Source: an uncultured Acidobacteriaceae bacterium
GTDB lineage: Bacteria; Acidobacteriota; Terriglobia; Terriglobales; Acidobacteriaceae
Direction: 5' to 3'
DNA: 64,000 nucleotides
Assembly (NCBI GenBank): GCA_937879855.1
Contig: CALFMO010000061.1
Coordinates: forward strand, 1-64,000
Below, piece by piece: positions 17,018-25,101 of the stretch. The notes below the pieces were generated by a model, which did not search any database, was not told where the DNA came from, and saw nothing but the letters and a program-made list of their open reading frames with translations. The position numbers and the translations under genes were made by a program. Position 1 is the first letter of the stretch; each line of letters opens with the position of its first letter.

Positions 17018-18595
17018 ATGGCTGACTACATTTACACGATGGAGATCCGGTTGACGCCGGACCAGTTGAAGGGCGTCGGCCTGGTGCAAGACGTAGCCCG
17101 CGCTGCCGGCATGAATCTCTATCTGACGGGCGGCGCCATCCGCGACATCATCAGCGGCTTTACCATCCGCGACCTGGATTTCACCGTTCAGGGAAATCCT
17201 CTCAAGCTGCAAAAAGAATTGGAGAAGGCCGGCGCGAAGATCACCGCAGTCGAAGAGGACATGCGGACCATTTTCATTTCGCTGCCGGGCAATGCCCGCG
17301 CCGAAATCAGCATGGCGCGCACCGAGCGTTTTGAAAAGACGGGCAAGCCTCCGATCGTTACGCCTGCGACCATCCATGAGGACCTCCGCCGCCGCGACTT
17401 TACGGTCAATGCCATGGCGCTTTCGTTGAACGAAGGATCGCGCGGCCTGCTGCTCGATCCCTTTAACGGCGTGGCCGACATCGAAGGCAAGGTCATCCGC
17501 ATTCTGCATAATTATTCGTTCCTGGAAGATCCCTCGCGGCTGATCCGCGCCACGCGCTTTGCTGCGCGTTTTCACTGGCCGCTCGAGGAACGCACGCAGG
17601 CGCGCTACGACTCGGCGAAGGAAGGCAAGTACATCGATCACATCCTGCGCTCGTCGATCGGCCATGAAATCGCGGCGCTGGCGCATGAAGACGACCCGCT
17701 GCACGTCGTGAAGATGCTGGAGAAAGAGGGCTGGCTCGAAGTTTTGCACGATCACTGGACGGTTGCGAAAGTCGACGCCAACGGCATCACGCAGCTGATG
17801 AAGACTCGGCAGCAGATGGTCGACCTGGGATACACGCCCGATGCCGGCCCGGCGGTCATGTATTTTCTGACCTCGCACTTCTCCGAGAAAGATATTTCGG
17901 ACATTCAAAGACTGATTCCCCGGAGGGATCTAGTCGAAGCCTGGCGAGATATTGAAGACCATGCCAAACAACTCGCCAAGCGGTTGATGGGCAAAGAGGC
18001 CGCTACCCCCTCGCGCACCTGGCAGTTGCTGTCTTCGGCGCGGCCGGAGATGGTGTTGTTTCTCGCGGTGACGGCCAAGCAGCAGGCGGTGGAGCAGAAG
18101 ATCAAGAACTACCTCACGAAGTGGCGACAGGTGCAACAGAAGCTGCCGTTGCCGGAGATGACTGAGCTGCTCATTACTCCGCAATTGCCCGAGTATCCTA
18201 AACTCGCGCATGACGTGTTCATGCTGCTGCTGGACGGAAAGCTCCGCTCGCGCACGGAAACGCTCAAGTTCTTGAAGCCCTTTGCGCCTCCGCCTCCACC
18301 TCCGCCGCCAGCACCCAGACGGGGACGCGCTGCCAAGGCGGCCGCTGGGGAAGCACCTGCCGCAGCAGCGCCAGGAAAGCCCGGGCCAAAAGCAGGGAAG
18401 AAGGCGAAGGGCGCCGTCGCGGCCGCAGCACCGGCAGCGACGCCCGCAGCGGCAGCCAAGCCGCAAGCCAAGCCGCCTGAAAAATCGAAGCCCGTCAAAC
18501 CTGCGCCCAAGCCGTCGAAACCAGCCCCGAAGACTGCGAAGAAGGCGGCTGCGAAGTCCTCACCGAAATCGGCTAAGGGAAAGAAAAAGAAATAG
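17018..18595 (+). CDS. tRNA nucleotidyltransferase / poly(A) polymerase family with histone-H1-like tail
   Basis: A class II nucleotidyltransferase of 525 residues that adds CCA to tRNA or A tails to RNA. The catalytic head shows LTGGAIRDIISG, DLDFTVQG (the two metal-binding Asp) and later HEDLRRRDFTVNAMALSL, followed by the RATRFAARF block. Residues 200-410 form the helical neck and body. From about residue 424, eight prolines lead into a 90-residue Lys/Ala/Pro-rich tail ending in KGKKKK, which resembles histone H1 or AlgP-type tails. Such tails are unusual on this family and would bind RNA or DNA non-specifically. Which of the two activities it has cannot be decided from sequence. Confidence 0.85.
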   Translation: MADYIYTMEIRLTPDQLKGVGLVQDVARAAGMNLYLTGGAIRDIISGFTIRDLDFTVQGNPLKLQKELEKAGAKITAVEEDMRTIFISLPGNARAEISMARTERFEKTGKPPIVTPATIHEDLRRRDFTVNAMALSLNEGSRGLLLDPFNGVADIEGKVIRILHNYSFLEDPSRLIRATRFAARFHWPLEERTQARYDSAKEGKYIDHILRSSIGHEIAALAHEDDPLHVVKMLEKEGWLEVLHDHWTVAKVDANGITQLMKTRQQMVDLGYTPDAGPAVMYFLTSHFSEKDISDIQRLIPRRDLVEAWRDIEDHAKQLAKRLMGKEAATPSRTWQLLSSARPEMVLFLAVTAKQQAVEQKIKNYLTKWRQVQQKLPLPEMTELLITPQLPEYPKLAHDVFMLLLDGKLRSRTETLKFLKPFAPPPPPPPPAPRRGRAAKAAAGEAPAAAAPGKPGPKAGKKAKGAVAAAAPAATPAAAAKPQAKPPEKSKPVKPAPKPSKPAPKTAKKAAAKSSPKSAKGKKKK

Positions 18596-18661
18596 AGCGA
18601 TCCCGCTAACAGATTCTCTTCTTGTTCTCTTCTTTCGGCGAGACCGGGCCGCATTCTTGCC

Positions 18662-19471
18662 CTACTTGTTTGGGTTCGATGCCGCTTTATGGTAGTTGAA
18701 GTAGGTGTCATCTTCTTCCCCGTTCTTGGGAATCAGCTTTAAGACTTTGGCGCGCGACCGCATGGAAAAATGTTTTGCCAGCCAGATGCCCGGGGCCACC
18801 GGAATTTTCTCCAGTTCGAAAAAAGTGCCGGGTTCCACCTCCGCGAGAAAACCTTTTATCGATACCGGATGCGTGACCTCCGCTACGACCTTTACCCACT
18901 GAAAAGTTTTCTTGTCGATCCAGAGCTTTCCTTGCATCCCGGTTAGCGCTTGCGTTTCCATGTTCGGCGGATGATACCCGGGGCGCGGAGACGCTTGTAG
19001 AAAATAAACCGCATGACCGCCCAATTTGGTTTGACCCATCAGCTTGAAGTCGAACGCCTTCACCATTTCTTCCATCATTGAACGGTCACGTTTGCGCTCT
19101 TCTTCGTACTTGGCAATGCGCTCGGCTCGCTTCTGAGGCGACTCGTTTTTTCGCTCGGAAAGTGCATTTTCCAGCTTGCGTTTCTCTTCGGCAGCCTGCG
19201 ATGGCGTCAAGGGTTTGCCGTCCACGGCTATCAGCCGCTGGTACGGCGATCCGAGGATCATCGTGTCCTGGTAGGTTTTCGTTCCGTCGTGGGTGCGATC
19301 GCGTTCCGAACAATCAAACTTAGGGGCAGCTTCCCAGTCGCGCTTGTTCGCCTCGACAGACCGTTGAATGATGGTATTGGCATCGTTCTGGCCCATCGCC
19401 GAGCCGCCCAATGCCGAAGTGCAGAATGCAAGAATGAATACAAATCGAAAACCCATGACTACTCTGATCAT
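18662..19471 (-). CDS. Secreted protein, LolA/LolB-like lipoprotein-sorting fold
   Basis: About 269 residues when started at ATG 19471; an earlier in-frame start at 19552 would hide the signal peptide FRFVFILAFCTSALGGSAMGQ. The mature protein has the long curved-sheet pattern of outer-membrane lipoprotein-sorting relatives: ERDRTHDGTKTYQDTMILG, then GGHAVYFLQASPRPGY, then GMQGKLWIDKKTFQWVKVV and a final GTFFELEKIPVAPGIWLAKHF. A charged helix (residues about 95-140) is inserted in the middle. Relatives are common in Acidobacteriota and are of unknown cargo. It stands alone between opposing genes. Confidence 0.65.
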   Translation of the reverse strand: MIRVVMGFRFVFILAFCTSALGGSAMGQNDANTIIQRSVEANKRDWEAAPKFDCSERDRTHDGTKTYQDTMILGSPYQRLIAVDGKPLTPSQAAEEKRKLENALSERKNESPQKRAERIAKYEEERKRDRSMMEEMVKAFDFKLMGQTKLGGHAVYFLQASPRPGYHPPNMETQALTGMQGKLWIDKKTFQWVKVVAEVTHPVSIKGFLAEVEPGTFFELEKIPVAPGIWLAKHFSMRSRAKVLKLIPKNGEEDDTYFNYHKAASNPNK

Positions 19472-19675
19472 AACGAAGGTCCAACGAGGAAGACTGTCGG
19501 AGAAGAAACGTTCGGAAAATGGTTTGTCAAAGGCAAAAGGCTTGATCCTCACCGGTAGATGCTACAGAGATGACTATTAGCCGGGGGAAGTTGTCGGCAT
19601 AACTATTGCTATGTGCAGACGCGGCCGCTATGATGTGGCGCGCCAATCGCCCCGTGGCGTAAACGCAAAGGGAAA

Positions 19676-20665
19676 ATGAAGAAGCCGGTGAGAATTCTGC
19701 TCATCCGTCTGTTCACGATTTGTCTCCTTTTGGTTGTAGCCATCACGTTCACTGTCGGTTGGCGGCCGTTCTTAGGGCCGAGGAAGCGCGCTGTGACCAA
19801 GCGCCAGTTCAAGCGCACTCCGGAGCGGGTGGCTCGGGGTCGATATCTCACGCAAGCACTCTTAGGTTGCGAAACCTGCCACTCGCCCAAAGATTGGTCG
19901 CAGCACGGCGCTCCCACGATGCCAGGCGCGGAACTTGTCGGACAGGCCCTGCCCATCCCGGGTTTTCCCGGAACCATCGTTGCGCCGAACCTAACCCCGG
20001 ATCCTGAGACTGGAAGTGCCAACTGGAGCGATGACCAGATTGCCCGCGCCATCCGCGAAGGCATCAAGCACGACGACAGCATCATTTTTCCCATGATGCC
20101 GTACTCCCAATACAAAGAACTCTCGGATGAAGATGTGGCTTCCGTCGTGGTTTATCTGCGCTCGCTGACGCCGGTGCGAAATCCGCTGCCGCCATCGCAC
20201 ATCAACTTCCCAGTTAACTACCTGGTTCGAAGCGCCGCTGAGCCGGTTCTCGAACCGGTGCCTGGTCCCGCTGCGTCGGATCCGCTCGCGCGCGGAAAAT
20301 ACATGGCACGACTGGGCTGTGGTTGCCACACCGTCGACGACAGGCTGGGCTACGCCGGCGGAGAGCGTTTGGCAGGGCCGTGGGGCGATATCGTCAGCGC
20401 CAACATTACGGCGGATCCCTCTGGCATCGGATATTACAGCGAGGCGGCGTTCATTACCGTTCTCCAAACCGGAAACGTCGGCGCGCGCAAGCTCAACTCC
20501 ATCATGCCCTTCGGCGAATTCAAGGACCTGACCGACGATGACGTCAAGGCCATCTTTGCCTATCTTCGGAGCTTGCCGCCGGTGAAACACCGCGTCGACA
20601 ACTCGCTGCCTCCAACTTACTGCAAGCTGTGCAAACACAAGCACGGAGCCGGCGATCAGAACTGA
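19676..20665 (+). CDS. Membrane-anchored or periplasmic cytochrome c
   Basis: A 329-residue cytochrome with an N-terminal hydrophobic signal/anchor (LFTICLLLVVAITFTVGW). The first domain has the classical haem site CETCH at 65-69 and the Met-ligand region MMPYSQY near 140. The second domain, GKYMARLGCGCHTVDD, aligns with a cytochrome c fold but shows only Cys-Gly-Cys-His at 215-218 instead of CXXCH; IMPFGEFKDL further on would hold its Met ligand. The last 14 residues carry CKLCKHKH. The layout resembles the alcohol or gluconate dehydrogenase cytochrome subunits that pass electrons to terminal oxidases. No dehydrogenase partner is adjacent. Confidence 0.82.
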   Translation: MKKPVRILLIRLFTICLLLVVAITFTVGWRPFLGPRKRAVTKRQFKRTPERVARGRYLTQALLGCETCHSPKDWSQHGAPTMPGAELVGQALPIPGFPGTIVAPNLTPDPETGSANWSDDQIARAIREGIKHDDSIIFPMMPYSQYKELSDEDVASVVVYLRSLTPVRNPLPPSHINFPVNYLVRSAAEPVLEPVPGPAASDPLARGKYMARLGCGCHTVDDRLGYAGGERLAGPWGDIVSANITADPSGIGYYSEAAFITVLQTGNVGARKLNSIMPFGEFKDLTDDDVKAIFAYLRSLPPVKHRVDNSLPPTYCKLCKHKHGAGDQN

Positions 20666-20690
20666 AGGCAAGGGCAAAGCAGGAACAAAT

Positions 20691-20724
20691 TTGACAACTC
20701 GACGGTAAGGGGCGGGCGTATAAT
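20691..20724 (+). promoter_or_regulatory. Candidate promoter of the glycine-rich protein gene
   Basis: TTGACA at 20691-20696 and TATAAT at 20719-20724 are both perfect sigma-70 hexamers, but the spacer is 22 bases rather than 17. The -10 ends six bases before the ATG at 20731, so a transcript from it would have almost no leader. Confidence 0.5.
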
Positions 20725-20730
20725 CTTGCT

Positions 20731-21537
20731 ATGCGCCGCCTAATGACGATTACGGCGTTCGCGCTCTTCTTGGCGGTGCCCGTGTGGGCGCAGCGCGGCG
20801 GCGGAGCTCGTGGCGGTTTCAGCGGCGGCCATGCCAGTGGCTTCGGTGCACACGCTGGGTTCAGCGGTCGCGCTGCCGTCGGTGGTAGTCATTTCTCAGG
20901 CGGAATGCGCTCGGGCGCCGGAATTTTTCGCGGCCCGGTTCATGTCTCGCACCTCGGTTCGTCTCGCGCGCCATTCTTGCATGACGGTTTTCGTGGCGAC
21001 CGCTTCCGTGGCGACCGCTTCCGCGGTGGATTTGATCACCGCTTCCATGGGCACGACCGCAGGTTTCGCAACCACTGCTTCGGCTTTGGATGCTTCGGCT
21101 ATCCCTGGATCTACGGCGGGTATTACGATCCGTTCTGGTGGGGAGATTCTAGCTCCTCGTATGACCAGGACTACGAGCAGAATCTAGCCATCGCCAACGA
21201 GATGAACGAGCAAAGCCTGCGAGAGCAGCAAATGCGACGCCAGGAAGAGGCCGATGGAGATCGCGATTCCTACGCGCGCTCAGATCCCGCGCCGCGCTCT
21301 GCTTCTGGTAGCGAACCAAAGGGAATGGCAATCATGCCCGCCACGGTTCTGGTTTTCCACGATCAGCGTCAGAAGGAAATTCAGAACTATGCGATCGTCG
21401 GCCAGACGCTGTGGAATTTTGCTCCCCACCACACCGAAAAGATTCCGCTATCAGATCTTGACTTGGCCGCTACCACCAAGGCGAACGACGACCGGGGCGT
21501 GACCTTCCGGGTTCCCAGCGGCAACGAAGCTCAATAG
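20731..21537 (+). CDS. Secreted glycine-rich protein
   Basis: A 268-residue exported protein. After the signal peptide (ends VWAQ) come about 110 residues of Gly/His/Phe/Arg-rich low complexity, including a DNA-level duplication that gives FRGDRFRGDRFRGG. A Cys pair (HCFGFGCFGY) and a Tyr/Trp-rich stretch follow, then a charged helix, and finally a compact beta domain: PATVLVFHDQRQKEIQNYAIVGQTLWNF. The end domain occurs in many Acidobacteriota secreted proteins. The protein may be a surface or matrix component. No ribosome binding site lies before ATG 20731, in line with a leaderless transcript. Confidence 0.7.
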   Translation: MRRLMTITAFALFLAVPVWAQRGGGARGGFSGGHASGFGAHAGFSGRAAVGGSHFSGGMRSGAGIFRGPVHVSHLGSSRAPFLHDGFRGDRFRGDRFRGGFDHRFHGHDRRFRNHCFGFGCFGYPWIYGGYYDPFWWGDSSSSYDQDYEQNLAIANEMNEQSLREQQMRRQEEADGDRDSYARSDPAPRSASGSEPKGMAIMPATVLVFHDQRQKEIQNYAIVGQTLWNFAPHHTEKIPLSDLDLAATTKANDDRGVTFRVPSGNEAQ

Positions 21538-21759
21538 GGCTTGCGGTTCAAGCCTTGCTGGCGCCCACTCACCGCATGCTTTCACCTTTCGCTGCATTTC
21601 AGCGCCGTTCAAATCAACGACATTCCCTTTTAGCGATCAAGCTAGTACAGTGAAATCAAGCGTTTAGGTCATGTCCGACGGATGTGGGGAACCTGCAGCA
21701 ATACGGGTCTAAACCCGGGGCAAGCCCTGTCCGAATGCTAAAATAAACGAATACCCACT

Positions 21760-23223
21760 ATGCCTCTAAAAACACTGTTTCTCAATCCTCCTTCGTTTGA
21801 AAACTTCGACGGAGGCGCAGGGTCCCGTTGGCCCGCGACGCGCGAAATCGAAAGCTACTGGTATCCGGTCTGGCTGGCGTATCCGGCGGGAATGCTGGAA
21901 GGCGCGCGGTTGCTGGATGCGCCGCCGCATCACGTTTCCGGCCAGGAGACCATTGAGATCGCGAAGGATTACGAGTTCCTCGTGCTGTTCACTTCCACGC
22001 CTGGATTTCCCGGCGACATTCTGCTGGCGCGGGCGATCAAGCAGGCGAATCCGAAGATCAAGATTGCTTTTGTGGGGCCGCACGTAACCGTGTTGCCGGA
22101 AAAGTCTCTGCGCGATTGCCCGGAAATTGATTTTGTCTGCCGTAAGGAATTTGACTATTCGGTTGTGGATTACGCGAAAGGCAAGCCGCTGGCCGATATT
22201 CCGGGCGTGTCGTTTCTGAAAGACGGACAGATCGTGCACAATCCCGACTCTCCGCAGCTTCAGGATCTCGACGCGCTGCCGCACGTCACTGAAGTCTACA
22301 AGCGCGACCTGGACGTCACACGCTACAACGTACCTTTCCTGCTGCATCCGTTCGTGTCGCTCTATACCACGCGAGGCTGCCCGGCACAGTGTACGTTCTG
22401 TTTGTGGCCCCAGACGCTGAGCGGGCATCCGTGGCGCAAACGTTCCACCGATGACGTTGCCCGCGAAATGGCGAAGGCCAAAGAGTTGTGGCCGAATGTG
22501 AAAGAGTTTTTCTTTGACGACGATACCTTCAATATTCAGAAGGCGCGGACGATCGAACTGTGCGCCAAATTGAAGCCGCTCGGTTTGACATGGTCCTGCA
22601 CCTCTCGCGTGACCACCGACTTCGAAACATTGAAAGCGATGAAGGAGGCGGGATGCCGCCTGCTGATCGTAGGTTACGAGTCGGGCGATCAACAAATTCT
22701 GAAGAACATCAAGAAAGGCGCGACCATCGAGCGCGCCCGGCAGTTCACCAAAGATTGCCACAAGCTGGGCCTGGTGATTCACGGCGACTTCATCATGGGT
22801 TTGCCCGGCGAAACGCATGAGACTATCAACAACACCATCGCGTTTGCCAAGGAACTCGACGTCGAGACGATTCAGGTTTCCGTGGCGCACGCATATCCCG
22901 GCACCGAGCTTTACGATTACGCGGTGAAGAACGGGTTCATGGTGGGCGACAACAAGATGGTCGATGAAGGCGGACATCAGCTCGCGCAGATTCAATATCC
23001 CGGATTGCCGGCTGACGACATCATGTCGGCGGTTCATCGGTTCTACGACGAATATTACTTCCGGCCGAAAGCGGTATTTCGCATCCTGAAGAAGGCGGCA
23101 TTTGACAGCAACGACCGCAAGCGCCTCTACAAAGAAGCGAAGTCCTTCTTAAAGCTGCGCTCTGCGCGCAACAAGATGGTGAAGAGCCATCAGGCGGCGT
23201 CGGCGGAGCCGGTCAAAGCGTAG
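21760..23223 (+). CDS. hpnJ: Hopanoid biosynthesis radical SAM protein HpnJ
   Basis: A B12-binding-type radical SAM enzyme of 487 residues. HpnJ is known to contract the glucosamine headgroup of bacteriohopanetetrol to the cyclitol ether. Visible features are a cobalamin-binding-like N-terminal Rossmann region (residues about 10-150, with AFVGPHVTVLPE), the [4Fe-4S] motif TRGCPAQCTFC (CX3CX2C) near residue 206, the SAM-binding FFFDDDTFNI and GYESGDQQIL segments, and HGDFIMGLPGET. The start MPLKTLFLNPPSFENFDGG is characteristic of HpnJ. It is 80 bases upstream of two small EamA transporters on the same strand. The upstream gap of 222 bases includes TAAAAT at about 21738, but no clear Shine-Dalgarno precedes the ATG. 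Confidence 0.92.
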   Translation: MPLKTLFLNPPSFENFDGGAGSRWPATREIESYWYPVWLAYPAGMLEGARLLDAPPHHVSGQETIEIAKDYEFLVLFTSTPGFPGDILLARAIKQANPKIKIAFVGPHVTVLPEKSLRDCPEIDFVCRKEFDYSVVDYAKGKPLADIPGVSFLKDGQIVHNPDSPQLQDLDALPHVTEVYKRDLDVTRYNVPFLLHPFVSLYTTRGCPAQCTFCLWPQTLSGHPWRKRSTDDVAREMAKAKELWPNVKEFFFDDDTFNIQKARTIELCAKLKPLGLTWSCTSRVTTDFETLKAMKEAGCRLLIVGYESGDQQILKNIKKGATIERARQFTKDCHKLGLVIHGDFIMGLPGETHETINNTIAFAKELDVETIQVSVAHAYPGTELYDYAVKNGFMVGDNKMVDEGGHQLAQIQYPGLPADDIMSAVHRFYDEYYFRPKAVFRILKKAAFDSNDRKRLYKEAKSFLKLRSARNKMVKSHQAASAEPVKA

Positions 23224-23226
23224 CGT

Positions 23227-23295
23227 CAGGTTTCAAAGTTTCGCGTTGGGGTCTGAAACTCTGGAACCTTGAAACTCTGTGGCCTTGAAAACCTG
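23227..23295. repeat. Inverted repeat between hpnJ and the EamA pair
   Basis: Outer arms CAGGTTTCAA (23227-23236) and TTGAAAACCTG (23285-23295) enclose shorter repeats of TGAAACTCTGG and TTGAAACTCTG. It looks like a dispersed intergenic element rather than a clean terminator, since no T-run follows. Confidence 0.4.
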
Positions 23296-23303
23296 AGTCC
23301 TAA

Positions 23304-23774
23304 GTGACCTTTCGCAAGTATCTGGTGCTGGCTGGAGTAACCGTCTTTGCAGCGGCCGGGGACTCCATGCTCTCGCACGGGATGAAGCAAGCCGGCAACA
23401 TCTCTCTCTCTCATCTGCAAGGCGTCATTCTCGCACTGCTGAATCCGTGGGTAGCGGTGGGCATCCTTCTACTGCTCGCTTTCTTCGCTTCTTACATGAA
23501 TGCGCTCTCCTGGGCTGACTTGACTTATGTGTTGCCGGCGACGTCGCTGGGCTATGTCCTACTGGCGCTGGTGGCGAAGTTTGTGCTGCATGAGCAGGTG
23601 AGCCCGCTGCGCTGGCTGGGGATCGCGCTGATCTCCGGTGGCGTGGGATTCGTTGCGGGAGGGCCGGCGCTTACGTCGGATGATTCAAAATCTGGGCTTC
23701 TCGCAAAGAACGCGAGAAATGGAGCACCCTCTGCAGAAGATGTGCCAGCGGTTTCCAGCGGGGTGCGGCGATGA
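23304..23774 (+). CDS. Half-size EamA/DMT-family transporter, first of a pair
   Basis: A 156-residue membrane protein with a GTG start at 23304. Four hydrophobic helices are visible: VLAGVTVFAAAGDSML, WVAVGILLLLAFFASYM, TYVLPATSLGYVLLALVA and WLGIALISGGVGFVAGG. The motif ALSWADLTYVLPATSLGYVL is typical of the C-terminal half of drug/metabolite transporters, and of ArnE/ArnF-like flippase subunits. About 30 polar residues form a cytoplasmic tail. It overlaps the next gene by four bases, indicating translational coupling and probably a heterodimer. Its place behind hpnJ suggests a lipid-linked or headgroup substrate; this is inference. Confidence 0.82.
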   Translation: MTFRKYLVLAGVTVFAAAGDSMLSHGMKQAGNISLSHLQGVILALLNPWVAVGILLLLAFFASYMNALSWADLTYVLPATSLGYVLLALVAKFVLHEQVSPLRWLGIALISGGVGFVAGGPALTSDDSKSGLLAKNARNGAPSAEDVPAVSSGVRR

Positions 23775-24151
23775 AGCATGCTTACACCTGGGGCGGGATT
23801 TTGGTGGTTGTGTTCGCGTCGGTGGTGGGCGATGTGCTGCTGGCGCGCGCCATGAAGCAAGTTGGCGACGTGCATGATCTGTGGCGCCGCGCTGGACTGT
23901 GGTCCGTGGTCTCGCGTACTTTGCGCAACGCGAACTTTTTCCTGGGCGTGACTGCCATGGCGGTCGCGTTCTTCAGTCTGCTGTTTGCACTCTCATGGGG
24001 AGACGTGAGCCTGGTCGCCCCGGCTGCCGCGTCGCTCACCTTCATCGGCAACGCATTCGCGGCGAAAATCTTCCTGCATGAAAAAGTCGATCAGCGCCGG
24101 TGGCTCGCCGCCCTGCTCGTAGCGGCTGGAGTGGCGCTGCTAGCTGGTTAA
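23771..24151 (+). CDS. Half-size EamA/DMT-family transporter, second of a pair
   Basis: A 126-residue membrane protein with four helices: WGGILVVVFASVVGDVLLA, FFLGVTAMAVAFFSLLFAL, LVAPAAASLTFIGNAFAAKIF and WLAALLVAAGVALLAG. It shares the ends of the first member (SWGDVSLVAPAAASLTFIG against SWADLTYVLPATSLGYVLL, and LHEKVDQRRWLAALLVAAG against LHEQVSPLRWLGIALISGG), so the pair arose by duplication. The ATG overlaps the previous stop. Paired four-helix proteins of this family (ArnE/ArnF, EmrE relatives) work as antiparallel or heteromeric dimers. Substrate unknown. Confidence 0.82.
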   Translation: MKHAYTWGGILVVVFASVVGDVLLARAMKQVGDVHDLWRRAGLWSVVSRTLRNANFFLGVTAMAVAFFSLLFALSWGDVSLVAPAAASLTFIGNAFAAKIFLHEKVDQRRWLAALLVAAGVALLAG

Positions 24152-24247
24152 GGCTTGCTGGAAATCCAGACCTCCACACGGAACACAACTTCCTCTTGCA
24201 TCGCGATTCTGACGGGTGCATACTTTCGCGCGATAGGGGGTGGTTCT

Positions 24248-24970
24248 ATGCACAGAATTGCATTGCTGATTGTTATCGCCCTGCTCGCGGTAAGCGCCGG
24301 TCATTCGACGCCGCCGGCTGCGGACTGGGCGATTAACGCTACTGCAATTGAGGCTTGCAGTTGTCCACACTTCTGCATCTGCTATTTCAACGCGCATCCC
24401 GCGGTTCATCACGAAAACGGCAAGGCGGAACACTTCTGCAAGTTCAACAACGCCTACAAAGTCAATAAGGGACACTACGGCAACACCGATCTCGCCGGCG
24501 CCAAGTTCTGGCTCAGCGGCGACCTCGGCGGCGACTTTTCCCAGGGCCAGATGGATTGGGTATTGGCAACTTTCGACAAGGGTACGAGCGCCGAACAACG
24601 GCAGGCGCTAGGAGAGATTCTGGGACACGTATTTCCTGTGAAGTGGAAGTCATTCCAGACAGCCGAGGGCGATATCGACACCTGGACCTTCGACAAGGAT
24701 CAGGCCCACGCGACTCTTAACGGCGGCAAGACAGCAGAGATTAAGTTGAAACGGTTTCAAGGCATGACCGACGAACCGGCGGTGCTCAAGAATGTGAAGT
24801 ATTGGGGAACGCCGCGCAACGATGGCTTCGTGATGATGCCGAATGAGTTGGAAACCTACAAAGAGGGCCCCAAGGCTTATGAATACAAGGGAACGAACGG
24901 GTTCATGCTCACTTTCGATATGACGTCAAAGGATGTGCCCGCGCAGAAGGGCTCGTCTATGAGCTACTGA
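24248..24970 (+). CDS. Secreted DUF1326-family protein
   Basis: A 240-residue exported protein from ATG 24248 (an upstream in-frame ATG at 24155 lies before the signal peptide and is not used). After the signal sequence comes WAINATAIEACSCPHFCICYFN, the Cys cluster that marks DUF1326, with further Cys/His in HFCKFNNAYKV. The remaining residues form a beta-rich domain (TDLAGAKFWLSGDLGGDF, GHVFPVKWKSFQTAEGDIDTW). The Cys arrangement suggests metal or disulphide chemistry, but no function is established. It is the last gene before a strong terminator, and may be co-transcribed with hpnJ and the transporters. Confidence 0.8.
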   Translation: MHRIALLIVIALLAVSAGHSTPPAADWAINATAIEACSCPHFCICYFNAHPAVHHENGKAEHFCKFNNAYKVNKGHYGNTDLAGAKFWLSGDLGGDFSQGQMDWVLATFDKGTSAEQRQALGEILGHVFPVKWKSFQTAEGDIDTWTFDKDQAHATLNGGKTAEIKLKRFQGMTDEPAVLKNVKYWGTPRNDGFVMMPNELETYKEGPKAYEYKGTNGFMLTFDMTSKDVPAQKGSSMSY

Positions 24971-24990
24971 GGGATGTTGTCTGGTATGTA

Positions 24991-25021
24991 TGCGCCAGAT
25001 TTCCCTCTGGCGCATTTTTTT
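24991..25021 (+). terminator. Rho-independent terminator after the DUF1326 gene
   Basis: Perfect nine-base-pair stem TGCGCCAGA / TCTGGCGCA (24991-24999 and 25006-25014) with a TTTCCC loop, followed by seven T. It starts 21 bases after the stop at 24970 and closes the hpnJ-side transcription unit. Confidence 0.92.
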
Positions 25022-25057
25022 ATGCCGAAGTGCTGCAAAAACTCAACGTCAAAACCA

Positions 25058-25077
25058 GGCGGGCAGGAGTGCCCGCC
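25058..25077. repeat. Short palindrome
   Basis: GGCGGGCA-GGAG-TGCCCGCC, a perfect eight-base-pair hairpin at the 3' side of the minus-strand GAF gene. It could serve as that gene's terminator, although no T-run follows on the minus strand. Confidence 0.5.
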
Positions 25078-25101
25078 CCACATGGACAACTTAGATCCCA
25101 T

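Noticed and set aside
20621..20662. CXXCK at the end of the cytochrome as an NrfA-type catalytic haem
   Set aside because: The protein lacks the pentahaem pattern and conserved residues of NrfA; two Cys near a polar tail do not by themselves make a haem site.
21766..23037. 423-residue open frame on the strand opposite hpnJ
   Set aside because: Antisense shadow of a conserved gene. GC-rich codons create long open frames on the other strand; the product has no motif and no ribosome binding site.
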